Shown in pieces: positions 28,880 to 39,485 of a stretch of 64,000 nucleotides of DNA. Position numbers and translations under genes: made by a program. This DNA comes from Actinoplanes sp. TBRC 11911. Its GTDB lineage: Bacteria > Actinomycetota > Actinomycetes > Mycobacteriales > Micromonosporaceae. The DNA is taken from contig NZ_JABBNC010000003.1 in the NCBI RefSeq assembly GCF_012933445.1, positions 124,001 through 188,000 of the forward strand, written 5' to 3'. Under the pieces are notes generated by a model. That model searched no databases. It was given only the letters and a program-made list of their open reading frames with translations, and was not told the DNA's origin. How positions within the stretch are numbered: the stretch's first letter is position 1; every line of letters starts with the position of its first letter.

Positions 28880-28963
28880 GAGGTCAGCCCGCCGGGTGCC
28901 GCGCGGCGAGGTCAACCCGCCGGACGGCGCGCGAGGTCGGCCGATCAGAGGTCAGCCCGCCGG
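28880..28963. repeat. three 16-bp direct repeats between leuS and rdgB
   Basis: GAGGTCAGCCCGCCGG occurs at 28880-28895 and 28948-28963, with a one-base variant (GAGGTCAACCCGCCGG) at 28908-28923. The third copy covers the rdgB stop codon. It fills the gap between convergent leuS and rdgB; likely replication slippage of the rdgB 3' end. Confidence 0.7.
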
Positions 28964-29569
28964 CAACTCTTTCGCGATCACCTTTGCCAGCTCTCGGAAC
29001 GCCTTGCCCCGATGGCTGATCGCGTCTTTCTCCGCGGGGCTGAGCTCCGCATTCGTCCGGGTCTGGCCGTCGCCGAGGAAGATCGGGTCGTATCCGAAGC
29101 CGCCCTCGCCGCGCCGCTGCCGCAGGATCCGGCCGGTCTGGCGGCCCTCGACCAGGTGCTCGCGGCCGTTCGGCAGCACCAGCGCCGCCGCGCACACGAA
29201 CGCGCCGCCGCGGTGGGCGTCGTCCACGTCGCCGATCTGCGCTAACACGAGATCGAGGTTGGCCGCGTCGTCGCCGTGCCGGCCGGCCCAGCGCGCGCTG
29301 AACACCCCGGGCATCCCGTTGAGCGCGTCCACCGCGATGCCCGAGTCGTCGGCCACGGTGGGCAGTCCGGTGCGCCGCACGCCCTCGCGGGCCTTGATCA
29401 ACGCGTTCTCGCCGAAGGTCAGCCCGGTTTCCGGCACGTCGGGATAGTCCGGGAAGTCGGACAGCCCGACCAGCTCGATCCGGCTCGCCCCGAGCGCGAG
29501 GTCGAGAATGCGCTGCAGTTCGACAAGCTTTTTCTTGTTCGCCGTGGCGAGGAGCAGCCGTGCGCTCAT
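28952..29569 (-). CDS. rdgB: RdgB/HAM1 non-canonical purine NTP pyrophosphatase
   Basis: 205 aa from ATG 29569, overlapping the rph stop (ATGA). Begins [18 protein letters not shown], with [41 protein letters not shown] and GGFGYDPIF motifs of the ITPase family. It hydrolyses ITP, dITP and XTP to monophosphates, keeping them out of DNA and RNA. The pairing with rph matches M. tuberculosis Rv1340-Rv1341. Confidence 0.95.
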   Translation of the reverse strand: MSARLLLATANKKKLVELQRILDLALGASRIELVGLSDFPDYPDVPETGLTFGENALIKAREGVRRTGLPTVADDSGIAVDALNGMPGVFSARWAGRHGDDAANLDLVLAQIGDVDDAHRGGAFVCAAALVLPNGREHLVEGRQTGRILRQRRGEGGFGYDPIFLGDGQTRTNAELSPAEKDAISHRGKAFRELAKVIAKELPAG

Positions 29570-30294
29570 GCCGCGAGCGCCTTCTGCTGCGCCGACGCGA
29601 GCTCCACACACCCGAGGACGGCCAGGTCGAGCAGCGCGTCCATCTGATCTCGGCGGAACACGCCGTTCTCCCCCGTGCCCTGCACCTCGACGAAGTCGCT
29701 CTCGCCGGTACAGACGACGTTCATGTCGACCTCGGCGGCGACGTCCTCGTCATACATCAGGTCGAGCCGCGGCTCGCCGTCGACGATGCCGACGCTGACC
29801 GCCTGGATCGAGCGGTGCATGACCCTCTCGATCTTGCCGGCCAGCGCCTTCCGCTCGGCCAGCCAGGTCACCGCGTCGTGCAGGGCGACATAAGCCCCGG
29901 TGATCGCCGCCGTCCGGGTGCCGCCGTCGGCCTGCAGCACATCGCAGTCGAGCACGATGGAATTCTCGCCGAGCGCCTTCAGGTCGATGCAGGCCCGCAG
30001 GCTGCGCCCGATCAGCCGGGAGATCTCCTGCGTGCGGCCGCCGACCTTGCCCTTGACGCTCTCGCGATCGCCGCGGGTGTTGGTGGCGCGCGGGAGCATC
30101 GCATACTCAGCGGTGACCCAGCCCAGACCGGAGCCCTTGCGCCAGCGCGGCACCCCCTCGGTGACGCTGGCGGTGCACAGCACACGGGTATTACCGAACT
30201 CGACGAGCACGGACCCCTCGGGGTGCATGCTCCATCGCCGCGTGAGGGTCACGGGTCGCAGCTGGTCGGCCGATCGGCCATCGGGTCGCGCCAT
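29566..30294 (-). CDS. rph: ribonuclease PH
   Basis: 242 aa, standard length. Phosphorolytic 3'-5' exonuclease that trims tRNA 3' ends. Recognised from the start ([19 protein letters not shown]), [20 protein letters not shown], the [20 protein letters not shown] stretch, the phosphate-site [18 protein letters not shown] and [18 protein letters not shown]. Upstream of and overlapping rdgB by 4 bp. Confidence 0.96.
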   Translation of the reverse strand: MARPDGRSADQLRPVTLTRRWSMHPEGSVLVEFGNTRVLCTASVTEGVPRWRKGSGLGWVTAEYAMLPRATNTRGDRESVKGKVGGRTQEISRLIGRSLRACIDLKALGENSIVLDCDVLQADGGTRTAAITGAYVALHDAVTWLAERKALAGKIERVMHRSIQAVSVGIVDGEPRLDLMYDEDVAAEVDMNVVCTGESDFVEVQGTGENGVFRRDQMDALLDLAVLGCVELASAQQKALAA

Positions 30295-30648
30295 GCCCGC
30301 AACCTTATGCGGAACCCGTCAGCGACGCTCAAACCGGTCCCCGCCCTGTGGATAACTCGAAGATCAACTTCCGGATTCCGTACGGGATCGCGAAAAGTGA
30401 CGCATCGGGATTCCCGGCCGGGCGGTCCCTTACGGCCGCTTCTCGCCTCCGGCCGATGCGTTGCCCCCGAATTAATTCTTCGGCCGCGACGATCACCGAT
30501 CCGAAAGGGACAGAAAGCTTAAGCAAGGCAGAAATCCGACAAATATGCGAATCGGCGCATGCGATATAGCCACGCGGCAATGGCCCGCTGCCTCGAAAAA
30601 GAGACAGAGGTCGATAACTGTTGCGATTACCTGGGGCTACGTCAGCGA
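30295..30648. other. gene-free gap between rph and glycosyltransferase
   Basis: About 350 bp with no convincing gene and lower GC than the flanks, presumably holding the rph promoter. It includes one perfect DnaA-box-like TGTGGATAA (30350-30358). In M. tuberculosis the Rv1339 homologue would directly precede rph; here a glycosyltransferase and this gap intervene. Confidence 0.6.
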
Positions 30649-31854
30649 TTAGGCGTAACGCGGCGTGGTCGCGTCGTCGGGCGTCGCCGGACGCGGAACG
30701 GCCGGACGGAGGATGGCGCCGGGACCCTTCCGGGCGACGGCCGCGGCCACTTCGGGCAACGCGTGATGAGCCCGCAGAAAACCGTCCACAGCGCGCTGCC
30801 AGCCGAACTGCTCGGCGCGCTCACGAGCCGCCCGGCGGCGCTCCTTCGCCGGACGGTCGATCAACTGGCGGACACCCTCGGCGACGGCCTCCGCCGTGCC
30901 CGCGACCGCGACCCCGGCGTCGGCCACCACCTCGGGCAACGCGCTCGAAGCGTTGACCACCACGGGCGTACCACAGGCAAGGGCCTCGAGGGCCGCGAGG
31001 CCGAACGTCTCCACCGGGCCCGGCGCCACCACCACGTCGGCGCTGGCCAGCAGCGTCGCCACCGCGGACCGGTCGGCGATGTGCCCGGCGAACCGGACCG
31101 GCAGGCGCGCCGCGCGATAGGCCAGCGCGGTCCGCCTGGCGCCGTCTCCGGCGACAGCGAGCACCGCGGGCACCTTCTGGTTGCGCAGCACCCCGATCGC
31201 GTCCACGGCGAGCTCAGGGCGCTTCGCGGGGGACAGCCGGCTGCAGAAGACCACGAGCAACTCGTCCGGCCGGGCGAACCGCTCACGAACCGCCGGGTCG
31301 GCCCGGTCCGGGTGGAAGACATCGAGGTCGACGCCGAGCGGGACCTCGGTCAGATTTTCCACGCCGACGCGGCGGAACTCGTCGGCCGCGAACGCCGTCG
31401 TGCACAGGATCTGATCGAAATGCTCGGCGGTGCGCAGGTTGAGGTGGTCGGCGACCGAGTCACGCTTCGGGACGCCCCAGACGCCGAGCAGGCCGGCCAG
31501 GCTCTCGTGCGACACCATCATCGACCGGACGCCCCGGCGCCGCGCCCACAGGCCGGTCCAGCCGAGCGTGGCGCGATCGGAGACCTCGAGGCGGTCCGGC
31601 TCCAGCGACTCGAGCAGCTCGGCGAGCTTGCGGCGCCCGGTCATCACGCGATGACCGCCGGTGCGGGGAAGTGGCGCGCTGGGCATCGTGATGACCCGGC
31701 CCTGCGACGTCATCCGGTCGGTGCGCTCTCGTCCGGGAACGATCAGCACCGCCTCGTGGCCGGCCCGTTGGTATCCCTCGCCGAGGTTACGCAGCGCCGT
31801 TCGGAGGCCACTGGAATGCGTCGTCACGAAGTTGGCCAGGCGAACGATGCGCAT
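30649..31854 (-). CDS. GT4-family glycosyltransferase
   Basis: 401 aa with the two Rossmann halves of a GT-B enzyme. N-terminal acceptor half starts MRIVRLANFVTTHSSGLRTA; the C-terminal donor half has VPLGVDLDVFHPDR, LLVVFCSRLSPAKRPELAVD and the EX7E-type PGPVETFGLAALEALACGTP. Possibly a mannosyltransferase of envelope glycolipid synthesis (PimB/MgtA-like), but acceptor and sugar are not readable from sequence. It sits between the Rv1339-type hydrolase and rph, where mycobacteria have no such gene. The C-terminal tail is proline-rich. Confidence 0.87.
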   Translation of the reverse strand: MRIVRLANFVTTHSSGLRTALRNLGEGYQRAGHEAVLIVPGRERTDRMTSQGRVITMPSAPLPRTGGHRVMTGRRKLAELLESLEPDRLEVSDRATLGWTGLWARRRGVRSMMVSHESLAGLLGVWGVPKRDSVADHLNLRTAEHFDQILCTTAFAADEFRRVGVENLTEVPLGVDLDVFHPDRADPAVRERFARPDELLVVFCSRLSPAKRPELAVDAIGVLRNQKVPAVLAVAGDGARRTALAYRAARLPVRFAGHIADRSAVATLLASADVVVAPGPVETFGLAALEALACGTPVVVNASSALPEVVADAGVAVAGTAEAVAEGVRQLIDRPAKERRRAARERAEQFGWQRAVDGFLRAHHALPEVAAAVARKGPGAILRPAVPRPATPDDATTPRYA

Positions 31855-31913
31855 GCAGCAACTCCAAGATCACGACCCGGTGGTGCGACAGCTCGCCCGA
31901 TGGGGCCCCGGGC

Positions 31914-32660
31914 TCAGAGATCGTAGCGAGCACCCGGGCGCACGACCTCCACCGGCCCCGCGTAAGCGGCAACGGCGCCATCCACAATAGATGCCTCGCT
32001 GGCCCAAGCGGGAACGAGATGGGTCAGCAGAAGGCGCCCGACATCGGCCTTGGTGGCCGCCTCGCCCGCTTCACCCCCGGTGAGGTGCAGTCCGGGCGGA
32101 TTGTTCGCACCGTCGACGTAACTAGCCTCACACAAAAACAGGTCCGCTCCGGCCGCCAGACGCACGAGCGGCTCGCACGGCGCGGTGTCCGAGGAATACG
32201 CCAGCACCCGGCCACCGTGCTCCACGCGTACGCCATAGGTCTCGATGGGGTGGTTGACGCGGTCGACCGTGATCGTGAATGGGCCGATCGGGAACGTGCC
32301 CGGCTGCAGCCCGTAGAACGTATAGACGTCGTCGAGCGGCTCGTTGTCCGCGCTGTACGCCGCGGAGATGCGCTCGGCGGCACCCAGCGGCGCGTAGACC
32401 GGCACCGGCGGCCGCGGCCCGGCCGGGTCGTAGCGGCGCACCACGATGTACGTGCAGGCGTCGAGCATGTGATCGCAGTGCAGATGCGTGAGCATGATCG
32501 CGTCAACGCTGTTCATGTCCGAATAACGCTGGAGCGCGGACAGTGAGCCCGAGCCGAAATCGATCAGCAGCCGGAAGCCCTCAGCCTCGACGAGGTAGGC
32601 GGAACAAGCCGACTCGGGGCCGGGAAAACTGCCGGCGCAGCCGAGGACGGTCAGTCGCAT
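31914..32660 (-). CDS. metallo-beta-lactamase-fold cyclic-nucleotide phosphodiesterase, Rv1339-like
   Basis: 248 aa. MBL-fold metal site THLHCDHMLD near residue 58, VNHPIETYGVR, YSSDTAPCEPLVRLA and a late LLLTHLVPAW histidine. Its position in the cysM-rph-rdgB block and its sequence style match M. tuberculosis Rv1339, reported as an atypical cAMP phosphodiesterase. It likely hydrolyses cAMP, though related tRNase Z-type activity is possible. This complements the class III cyclase at 2389, giving the window both synthesis and breakdown of cyclic nucleotide. Confidence 0.88.
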   Translation of the reverse strand: MRLTVLGCAGSFPGPESACSAYLVEAEGFRLLIDFGSGSLSALQRYSDMNSVDAIMLTHLHCDHMLDACTYIVVRRYDPAGPRPPVPVYAPLGAAERISAAYSADNEPLDDVYTFYGLQPGTFPIGPFTITVDRVNHPIETYGVRVEHGGRVLAYSSDTAPCEPLVRLAAGADLFLCEASYVDGANNPPGLHLTGGEAGEAATKADVGRLLLTHLVPAWASEASIVDGAVAAYAGPVEVVRPGARYDL

Positions 32661-32920
32661 ACGGGTCCCTCTGGCTCACGCTGGGTCGACCACGCCCCGC
32701 CCGACCGGTCCGTGGTGACGTCGTCAGACCAGTCATTCACGAGGCGAAGCGTACGCCGGGACCTGCGTGCCACGTAAACGTCTGATCGATTTGTCGCTAA
32801 ATCGACAACGTACATCACATCATCGGTGACCTCGACCATTAGCGCATTTCCCGTTACGTCCGGTGAGTCGTTTCCGTTGCACAAAGTGAGGAACTCGCGA
32901 GACGGAACAGACGGAGGCAC
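32651..32920 (-). CDS. possible small hypothetical protein upstream of the phosphodiesterase
   Basis: An 89-residue open frame (or 62 aa from an internal ATG, MVEVTDDVMYVV) ends 10 bp inside the phosphodiesterase gene, as overlapping operon genes do. Third-position GC is low for this genome, and no family is recognised. It may simply be leader DNA; listed because nothing else explains the gap. Confidence 0.3.
   Translation of the reverse strand: MPPSVPSREFLTLCNGNDSPDVTGNALMVEVTDDVMYVVDLATNRSDVYVARRSRRTLRLVNDWSDDVTTDRSGGAWSTQREPEGPVCD
32786..32805. promoter_or_regulatory. perfect 7-bp inverted repeat, operator-like
   Basis: TCGATTT-GTCGCT-AAATCGA in the AT-richer gap between the phosphodiesterase (minus) and the small membrane gene at 32923 (plus). 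The 13-bp centre-to-centre spacing and AT content suit a dimeric regulator site. No cognate regulator identified. Confidence 0.4.
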
Positions 32921-32922
32921 TT

Positions 32923-33333
32923 GTGACCACGGTCGAGCAAAGCCGCACCTCGCGTACCGAAGCAGTGGAGATCATGCCGTTCGGTGGCTGGGAGCGTACA
33001 CCGGCAGCCGTCGTTTACGGCGAAGCTGAGACGCTTTTCCGGTTTCCGGCACCCGACGATCCGGCGCCCAGCACGGCCCGTTTGCTGACCATGTCGCTGT
33101 ACTCGGCGGCGCTCGGTCTGGCCGGGGTCGGCGTGTCGGTCCGGGCATTCGTCACCGTGCTCGGCGGCGCCTCGGTCTGGTACGTGCCGGTGCTGGCGTT
33201 CCTCGGACTGGTCAGCGTGGCCCTGGCGGTGGGCTCGTTCTTGTCGATCCACCGCCCGGCCCTGCCGTGGCTGCTGCTGATGGCCGCCACCGGCCCGCTG
33301 GCGATCGATGTGATGATCGCCGTGATGTACTGA
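32923..33333 (+). CDS. small integral membrane protein, unknown
   Basis: 136 aa from GTG 32923 with a GGAGG Shine-Dalgarno 7 bases upstream. The N-terminal 50 residues are soluble, then three hydrophobic spans (YSAALGLAGVGVSVRAFVTV, VLAFLGLVSVALAVGSF, LLLMAATGPLAIDVMIAVMY). No recognised family. It ends 1 bp from convergent cysM and occupies roughly the place of the rhomboid gene (Rv1337) in mycobacteria, but lacks rhomboid motifs (no GxSG, no catalytic His context). Confidence 0.75.
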   Translation: MTTVEQSRTSRTEAVEIMPFGGWERTPAAVVYGEAETLFRFPAPDDPAPSTARLLTMSLYSAALGLAGVGVSVRAFVTVLGGASVWYVPVLAFLGLVSVALAVGSFLSIHRPALPWLLLMAATGPLAIDVMIAVMY

Positions 33334-33334
33334 C

Positions 33335-34620
<1,286 letters not shown>

Positions 34621-34759
34621 GGTTATGAGGCTCCTACTGGTTGAGTCGATACAGCGGGTCGAACGTCGAATTGGCCGGATGAGGTCGTTTCTCAACGACA
34701 CTCGTAGACGACCGACACGGGGCTCTGCCCGAACATGTACGACTGCACAGCGCTCGCAA

Positions 34760-35182
34760 TCACGCTTCCACCGTCGCATCCACGATGTTGATCTCTTCCT
34801 CGGTCACCGCACCGTCCACGATGCGGAACGAGCGGATCTCCTCCGAGTCCGGCTCACGGGTCGAGACGAGCATGTAGTGCGCGCCCGGCTCACCGGCGAA
34901 CGAGACGTCGGTCCGCGACGGGTACGCCTCGGTCGCCGTGTGCGAGTGATAGACGACGACCGGTTCCTCGTCGTTGTCGTCCATCTCGCGCCAGACCCGC
35001 AGCTGCTCCATCGAGTCGAACTCGTAGAACGTCATCGACCGCGCCGCGTTGTCCATCGGGATGAGACGTGTCGGCAGGTCGCTGCCGATGGGCCCGGCGA
35101 CCACGCCACAAGCCTCGTCCGGGTGGTCCCGGCGAGCATGGGCCACGATCGCGTTGACGATCGCGCTGTCGATGGTCAGCAC
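34760..35182 (-). CDS. mec: Mec-type JAMM metalloprotease for CysO-cysteine
   Basis: 140 aa from GTG 35182, matching the usual ~145. JAB1/MPN+ zinc motif is intact: the upstream Glu in DEACGVVAG and VYHSHTATEAYPSRTDVSFA (HxHx...SxxD). It releases cysteine from the CysO-Cys adduct and here may also trim the CysO tail. A 139-bp gap to cysO contains no recognised gene. Confidence 0.92.
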   Translation of the reverse strand: MLTIDSAIVNAIVAHARRDHPDEACGVVAGPIGSDLPTRLIPMDNAARSMTFYEFDSMEQLRVWREMDDNDEEPVVVYHSHTATEAYPSRTDVSFAGEPGAHYMLVSTREPDSEEIRSFRIVDGAVTEEEINIVDATVEA

Positions 35183-35245
35183 GCCAAACACCCTACCGTG
35201 CGTGTTATCGGGCCGTCTCAGGCCGGACAGTGGCCGTGACCACAC

Positions 35246-35746
35246 CTACTCGATCTCGGGCAGCGCGTTCAGCAGCGATTCCTGCAGATAGCCCAGGTAC
35301 GCGTAGACGCTGAGCTGGAAGACCCGGCTGGACCCGGGGTCGTGCAGCACGGCCTCGTCGAGCTCCTCGGCGAGGTCCGTGTCGGCCCGGATGTCCAGTC
35401 GCGTGCCCATGGCCAGCCGCGCGTCGTTGATCGCGCGCAGCCACGCCTCGGCGGCCTCCCCGTCCAGGCGTACCTCGCCCTCGCCCTCGTCCGGCAGAGC
35501 CGCCAGGATCGCACCGGCCTGATCGATCTTGCCGGTCTTGAGCTCGCCTTCGGTATACAGCCGGAACTCGGCGGAATCGTCCGGCCGTTCCGGATAGATG
35601 TCCGGGAACAGCCGTGAGACCACCGGGTCGGTGTGGTCCATACCGTCGGTCAGCAGACCGACCACCTCACCGGCGACCTTGCGCAGCACGCGCACCTCGT
35701 CGACCGCGAACGTGGCCACACACTGTCTGCCGTTGCGTCGGAACAT
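35246..35746 (-). CDS. DUF2017 family protein
   Basis: 166 aa. Matches the actinobacterial DUF2017 family found between clpS and mec (Rv1332 position): starts MFRRNGRQCVATFAVDEVRV, acidic, all-helical by composition, ends in QLSVYAYLGYLQESLLNALP. Function unknown; constant linkage to clpS suggests a role near the ClpP/N-end degradation pathway or simple operon conservation. Gap of 21 bp to clpS. Confidence 0.85.
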   Translation of the reverse strand: MFRRNGRQCVATFAVDEVRVLRKVAGEVVGLLTDGMDHTDPVVSRLFPDIYPERPDDSAEFRLYTEGELKTGKIDQAGAILAALPDEGEGEVRLDGEAAEAWLRAINDARLAMGTRLDIRADTDLAEELDEAVLHDPGSSRVFQLSVYAYLGYLQESLLNALPEIE

Positions 35747-35767
35747 CTGCCCTCTCCCCGCCGGTGC

Positions 35768-36067
35768 TCAGTCCCGGTCCACCGTCGCCCAAAGACCGTA
35801 TCCGTGGAGCTGATTGGCGTCCATCTCCATGCGCTCGCGAGCGCCGGACGTGACGACCGCTTTGCCCTTGTTGTGCACGTCGAGCATCAACGCCTCGGCT
35901 TTCTCCCGGCTGTAGCCGAAGAGCTTCTGAAACACCCAGGTCACGTACGACATGAGATTCACCGGATCGTCCCAGACGATCGTGACCCACGGCCGATCGA
36001 CGGCCGGTGCTTCCTCGACCTCCGGCGTCTCGACGGGAGCGACCTGTGGCAACGCCATGCCCCCCAT
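35768..36067 (-). CDS. clpS: ATP-dependent Clp protease adaptor ClpS
   Basis: 99 aa from ATG 36067 (GGTGG 4 bases upstream); ATG 36058 would shorten it by three residues. Core ClpS sequence: [20 protein letters not shown], then [20 protein letters not shown] and [20 protein letters not shown]. The VWDDPVN motif holds the N-degron-binding Asp/Asn. It delivers N-end-rule substrates to ClpAP/ClpCP. First gene of the clpS-DUF2017-mec-cysO-cysM run and divergent from pncB. Confidence 0.94.
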   Translation of the reverse strand: MGGMALPQVAPVETPEVEEAPAVDRPWVTIVWDDPVNLMSYVTWVFQKLFGYSREKAEALMLDVHNKGKAVVTSGARERMEMDANQLHGYGLWATVDRD

Positions 36068-36152
36068 GGTGCCACCGGATTCGCCGCATCGGTGAACCGG
36101 AACGCCGATCCGCAGGTCAATGCACCCTTCGTAAGGGGCATAGGGTGGTCTC

Positions 36153-37439
36153 GTGAACTCCTTCGCTCCCGCGTTGATGACCGACCAGTACGAGCTGACC
36201 ATGATCAGCGCAGCCCTGCGGGACGGCACCGCGGACCGGCACTGCGTCTTCGAGGTCTTCGCGCGGCGGCTGCCCATCGGCCGGCGCTACGGGGTGGCGG
36301 CGGGCCAGGGCCGGCTGGTCGAACTGGTCCGCGACTTCCGGTTCACCGCGGCCGAGATCGACTTCCTGCGCGACGCCGGGATCGTCGACCCGCCCACCGC
36401 CGACTGGCTGGCGTCCTACCGCTTCACCGGCGACATCGACGGGTACGCGGAGGGCGAGCTCTTCTTCCCCGGTTCGCCGATCCTCACGGTGTCCGGCACG
36501 TTCGCCGAGTGCGTGCTGCTGGAGACGCTGGTGCTGTCGGTGCTGAATCACGACTCGGCGATCGCGGCGGCGGCGGCCCGGATGGTGACCGCGGCGCGCG
36601 GCCGGCCGATCATCGAGATGGGGTCGAGGCGTACGCACGAGGACGCCGCCATCGCCGCGGCCCGCTCGTCGTACCTGGCGGGTTTCGCCTCCACCTCGAA
36701 CCTCGCGGCCGGCGCCCGCTACGGCATCCCCACCACGGGCACGTCGGCGCACGCGTTCACGCTGCTGCACGACGACGAGTCGACGGCGTTCGCGTCCCAG
36801 GTGGCGGCGCTCGGCAAGAACACGACACTGCTCGTCGACACGTACGACATCGCGCAGGGCATCCGCAACGCGATCGCGGTGGCCGGGACCGACCTGCGGG
36901 CCATCCGGATCGACTCGGGCGACCTGTCGGTGCTCGCCCAGCACTCCCGCGAGCTGCTCGACTCCCTCGGCGCCACCGAAACGAAGATCATCGTCTCCGG
37001 CGACATGGACGAGTACTCGATCGCGGCGCTGGCTGCGGAACCGGTCGACATGTACGGCGCGGGCACGGCGGTGGTCACCGGGTCGGGCGCGCCGACCGCC
37101 GGGCTGGTCTACAAGCTGGTCGAGGTCGACGGCAAGCCGGTGGTCAAGCGCTCCGAGCACAAGGCCACGGTGGGCGGCCGCAAGACCGCGGTCCGCCGGC
37201 ACAAACCGACCGGCACGGCCACCGAGGAGGTCGTGGTGTCGCAGGGCGTGCCCGACCGCGAGCCCAACGACCGCCTCCTTCAGCAGCCCCTGGTCACCAA
37301 CGGTGAGATCGTGGACCAGGCGACCCTCGCGCGGTCGCGGGAACACCTCCGCGAATGCCTGATCTCGATACCGTGGGAGGGGCTCAAGCTCTCGGCCGGC
37401 GACCCGGCCATTCCCGTCACCATCGTCCCGACCGCATAG
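36153..37439 (+). CDS. pncB: nicotinate phosphoribosyltransferase
   Basis: 428 aa. Converts nicotinate and PRPP to nicotinate mononucleotide in NAD salvage. Start [20 protein letters not shown], the ribosyl-phosphate-binding [15 protein letters not shown] with the catalytic-loop His, and [14 protein letters not shown] are family marks, as is [19 protein letters not shown]. Divergent from clpS, as Rv1330c is in M. tuberculosis. Followed after 12 bp by pncA, forming a two-gene NAD salvage operon. Confidence 0.95.
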   Translation: MNSFAPALMTDQYELTMISAALRDGTADRHCVFEVFARRLPIGRRYGVAAGQGRLVELVRDFRFTAAEIDFLRDAGIVDPPTADWLASYRFTGDIDGYAEGELFFPGSPILTVSGTFAECVLLETLVLSVLNHDSAIAAAAARMVTAARGRPIIEMGSRRTHEDAAIAAARSSYLAGFASTSNLAAGARYGIPTTGTSAHAFTLLHDDESTAFASQVAALGKNTTLLVDTYDIAQGIRNAIAVAGTDLRAIRIDSGDLSVLAQHSRELLDSLGATETKIIVSGDMDEYSIAALAAEPVDMYGAGTAVVTGSGAPTAGLVYKLVEVDGKPVVKRSEHKATVGGRKTAVRRHKPTGTATEEVVVSQGVPDREPNDRLLQQPLVTNGEIVDQATLARSREHLRECLISIPWEGLKLSAGDPAIPVTIVPTA

Positions 37440-37451
37440 GGGTTGGTTCCC

Positions 37452-38030
37452 GTGTCTCGCGCGTTGATCATCGTCGACGTCCAGAACGACTTCTGCGAGG
37501 GCGGTTCGTTAGCCGTGGCCGGCGGCGCCGCGGTCGCCGCCGGCATCTCGCTGGTCTTATCCGGTACGCCCGAGCGGTGGGACCACGTGGTCGCCACCAA
37601 GGACTGGCACATCGATCCGGGCGGCCACTTCAGCGACCACCCCGACTACCTGGACACCTGGCCCACGCACTGCGTCGTCGGCTCCACCGGGGCCGACTTC
37701 CATCCCGAGCTGCAGACCTCCCGGATCGAAGCGATCTTCCACAAGGGTGAGCACGCGGGCGCGTACTCGGGCTTCGAGGGCCACACTTCACAGGGCGAGG
37801 AGCTCGCCACCTGGTTACGGTCGCGGGACGTGACCGAGGTCGAGGTGGTCGGCATCGCGACCGACCATTGCGTACGCGCGACCGCGCTCGACGCCAAGGG
37901 CTTCGGCTTCGACACGACGGTCCTGCTGGATCTCACCGCCGGGGTGTCCGACGGCACGACGCAGGCCGCGCTCAAGGAGTTCGAGACGGCAGGCATTTCC
38001 ACCTCCGGTACGCCCGTGGTGGCCCCCTAA
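37452..38030 (+). CDS. pncA: nicotinamidase (isochorismatase superfamily)
   Basis: 192 aa from GTG 37452. Catalytic triad is visible: Asp in IIVDVQNDFCEGG, Lys in IFHKGEHAGAYSGF and Cys in GIATDHCVRATALDA; metal ligands lie in DWHIDPGGHFSDH. It deamidates nicotinamide to nicotinate, the substrate of the adjacent PncB. By analogy with mycobacteria it would also activate pyrazinamide (family knowledge, untested here). Confidence 0.94.
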   Translation: MSRALIIVDVQNDFCEGGSLAVAGGAAVAAGISLVLSGTPERWDHVVATKDWHIDPGGHFSDHPDYLDTWPTHCVVGSTGADFHPELQTSRIEAIFHKGEHAGAYSGFEGHTSQGEELATWLRSRDVTEVEVVGIATDHCVRATALDAKGFGFDTTVLLDLTAGVSDGTTQAALKEFETAGISTSGTPVVAP

Positions 38031-38088
38031 TCACTTTGGTTTTTGTCGTACCCCCATAGCAGGATGTCGTTCGGAGGTCAGGAACGAC

Positions 38089-39369
38089 ATGCTGCTCAAG
38101 CCTTACCGCGAAACGCTCGCCCTGCCCGGCATCAAGTCGCTGCTGGCGGTGGCGACGCTGGCGCGCATCCCGATCGCGGCCGGCGCCGTCGTGGTCACCC
38201 TGCATGTCGTCACCGACCTGGGCCGGGGCTACGGCGCCGCCGGGCTGGTCGGCGCCGCCCTGACCATCGGCGGGTCGGTCGGCGCCCCGGTGATGGGCCG
38301 CCTGATCGACCGCCGGGGCCTGCGCCCGGTGCTGTTGCTGACCACGATCGCCGAGGTCATCTTCTGGACCATCGCGCAGTCCCTGCCGTATTGGCCGTTG
38401 CTCGCGCTGTCGCTGCTGGGCGGCTTCCTGGCGTTGCCGGCCTTCTCGGTGGCCCGGCAGTCGATCGCCGCGCTGAGCCCGGAAGAGCATCGATTACCCG
38501 CCTTCGCGCTCGACTCGATGACCACGGAGCTCAGCTTCATGGCCGGGCCGGCCCTGGGCGTGCTGATCGCCACCGGCGTCAACCCGCGCGCGGCCATGCT
38601 GACGCTCGCCGCCGGCATCCTGCTGGCCGGCGTGGGGCTGTATAGGCTGAACCCGCCGATCCGCGCCGCCCACGAGGCCCCGATCGCCGCCGGCGAGCAC
38701 GTGTCCCGCCGCACGTGGCTACGCCCCCGCTACGTCGCCGTCCTGGCCGTGACGATGGCCGCGACCCTGGTCCTCTCCGGCACCGACGTCACGGTGGTCG
38801 CCGTCCTCCGGGAGAACGGCGAGGTCGGCTGGACCGGCTTGGTGATGTCGTTGTGGGCGTTCTACTCGCTGCTGGGCGGCTTCGCGTACGGCACGCTGCA
38901 CCGGCGCCTCTCCCCCGTGACGCTGCTGGCGCCGATGGCCGTCCTGACGATCGCCGTCTCGCTGGGCGGCGCCCACTGGTGGCTGCTCGCCATCCTGCTG
39001 CTGCCGTGCGGCGCCCTGTGCGCTCCGACGATCACCGCCACCGCCGACGCCGTCTCCCGCATGACGCCCGCCTCGGCGCGTGGCGAGGCCATGGGTTTGC
39101 ATAATTCGTCGCTGACCGCCGGGGTGGCTCTGGGCGGCCCGCTGGCCGGTCTGGCCGCCGACTCGCTGGCCCCCGTGTGGGGTTTCGCCGCCGTCGGCGG
39201 GGTCGGCGCGCTGATCGCGTTGGCCGTGCTGCCGGCCGAGTTGCGCCGCTCCGCTTCCCCGCAGCCGCCGATCCCCAGCCAGCCCACGCCCGAGGCGGTC
39301 GCCGACGCACTGCAGACGGGCGCCGCCGGCCCCGCCGACCAGTTCCCGACGTCGGCCGGCCGCACCTGA
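38089..39369 (+). CDS. MFS transporter
   Basis: 426 aa with about 12 membrane spans and a proline-rich cytosolic tail. The MFS loop 2-3 signature is present as GAPVMGRLIDRRGLRPVLLL. The repeat-type layout (six spans, a loop near IRAAHEAPIAAGEHVSRR, six spans) suits a DHA1-like drug or metabolite exporter; substrate unknown. GGAGG lies 10 bases before the ATG. It may be independent of the SMR gene that follows, which has its own operator. Confidence 0.87.
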   Translation: MLLKPYRETLALPGIKSLLAVATLARIPIAAGAVVVTLHVVTDLGRGYGAAGLVGAALTIGGSVGAPVMGRLIDRRGLRPVLLLTTIAEVIFWTIAQSLPYWPLLALSLLGGFLALPAFSVARQSIAALSPEEHRLPAFALDSMTTELSFMAGPALGVLIATGVNPRAAMLTLAAGILLAGVGLYRLNPPIRAAHEAPIAAGEHVSRRTWLRPRYVAVLAVTMAATLVLSGTDVTVVAVLRENGEVGWTGLVMSLWAFYSLLGGFAYGTLHRRLSPVTLLAPMAVLTIAVSLGGAHWWLLAILLLPCGALCAPTITATADAVSRMTPASARGEAMGLHNSSLTAGVALGGPLAGLAADSLAPVWGFAAVGGVGALIALAVLPAELRRSASPQPPIPSQPTPEAVADALQTGAAGPADQFPTSAGRT

Positions 39370-39438
39370 TCTTGTTTACTGTGCGTTTGCTTCCAAACAC
39401 GAAGTGACAGACGTAACTCTTTGCAGGCCGCCACCCAT

Positions 39439-39470
39439 CTTGTACGTTCGTACTTGTACGGACGTACAAG
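39439..39470. promoter_or_regulatory. TetR-type palindromic operator before the SMR gene
   Basis: Outer inverted repeat CTTGTACGT (39439-39447) / ACGTACAAG (39462-39470), nested around an inner CGTACTTGTACG palindrome. It ends 15 bp before the SMR start codon, placing it over the expected promoter. The TetR protein encoded downstream in the same run is the natural candidate to bind it. Confidence 0.75.
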
Positions 39471-39485
39471 ACCGGGGAGGCAACC

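Noticed and set aside
30350..30358. Replication origin suggested by a perfect DnaA box (also 62032-62040)
   Set aside because: Single isolated boxes 32 kb apart, no cluster and no dnaA/dnaN/gyrB nearby.
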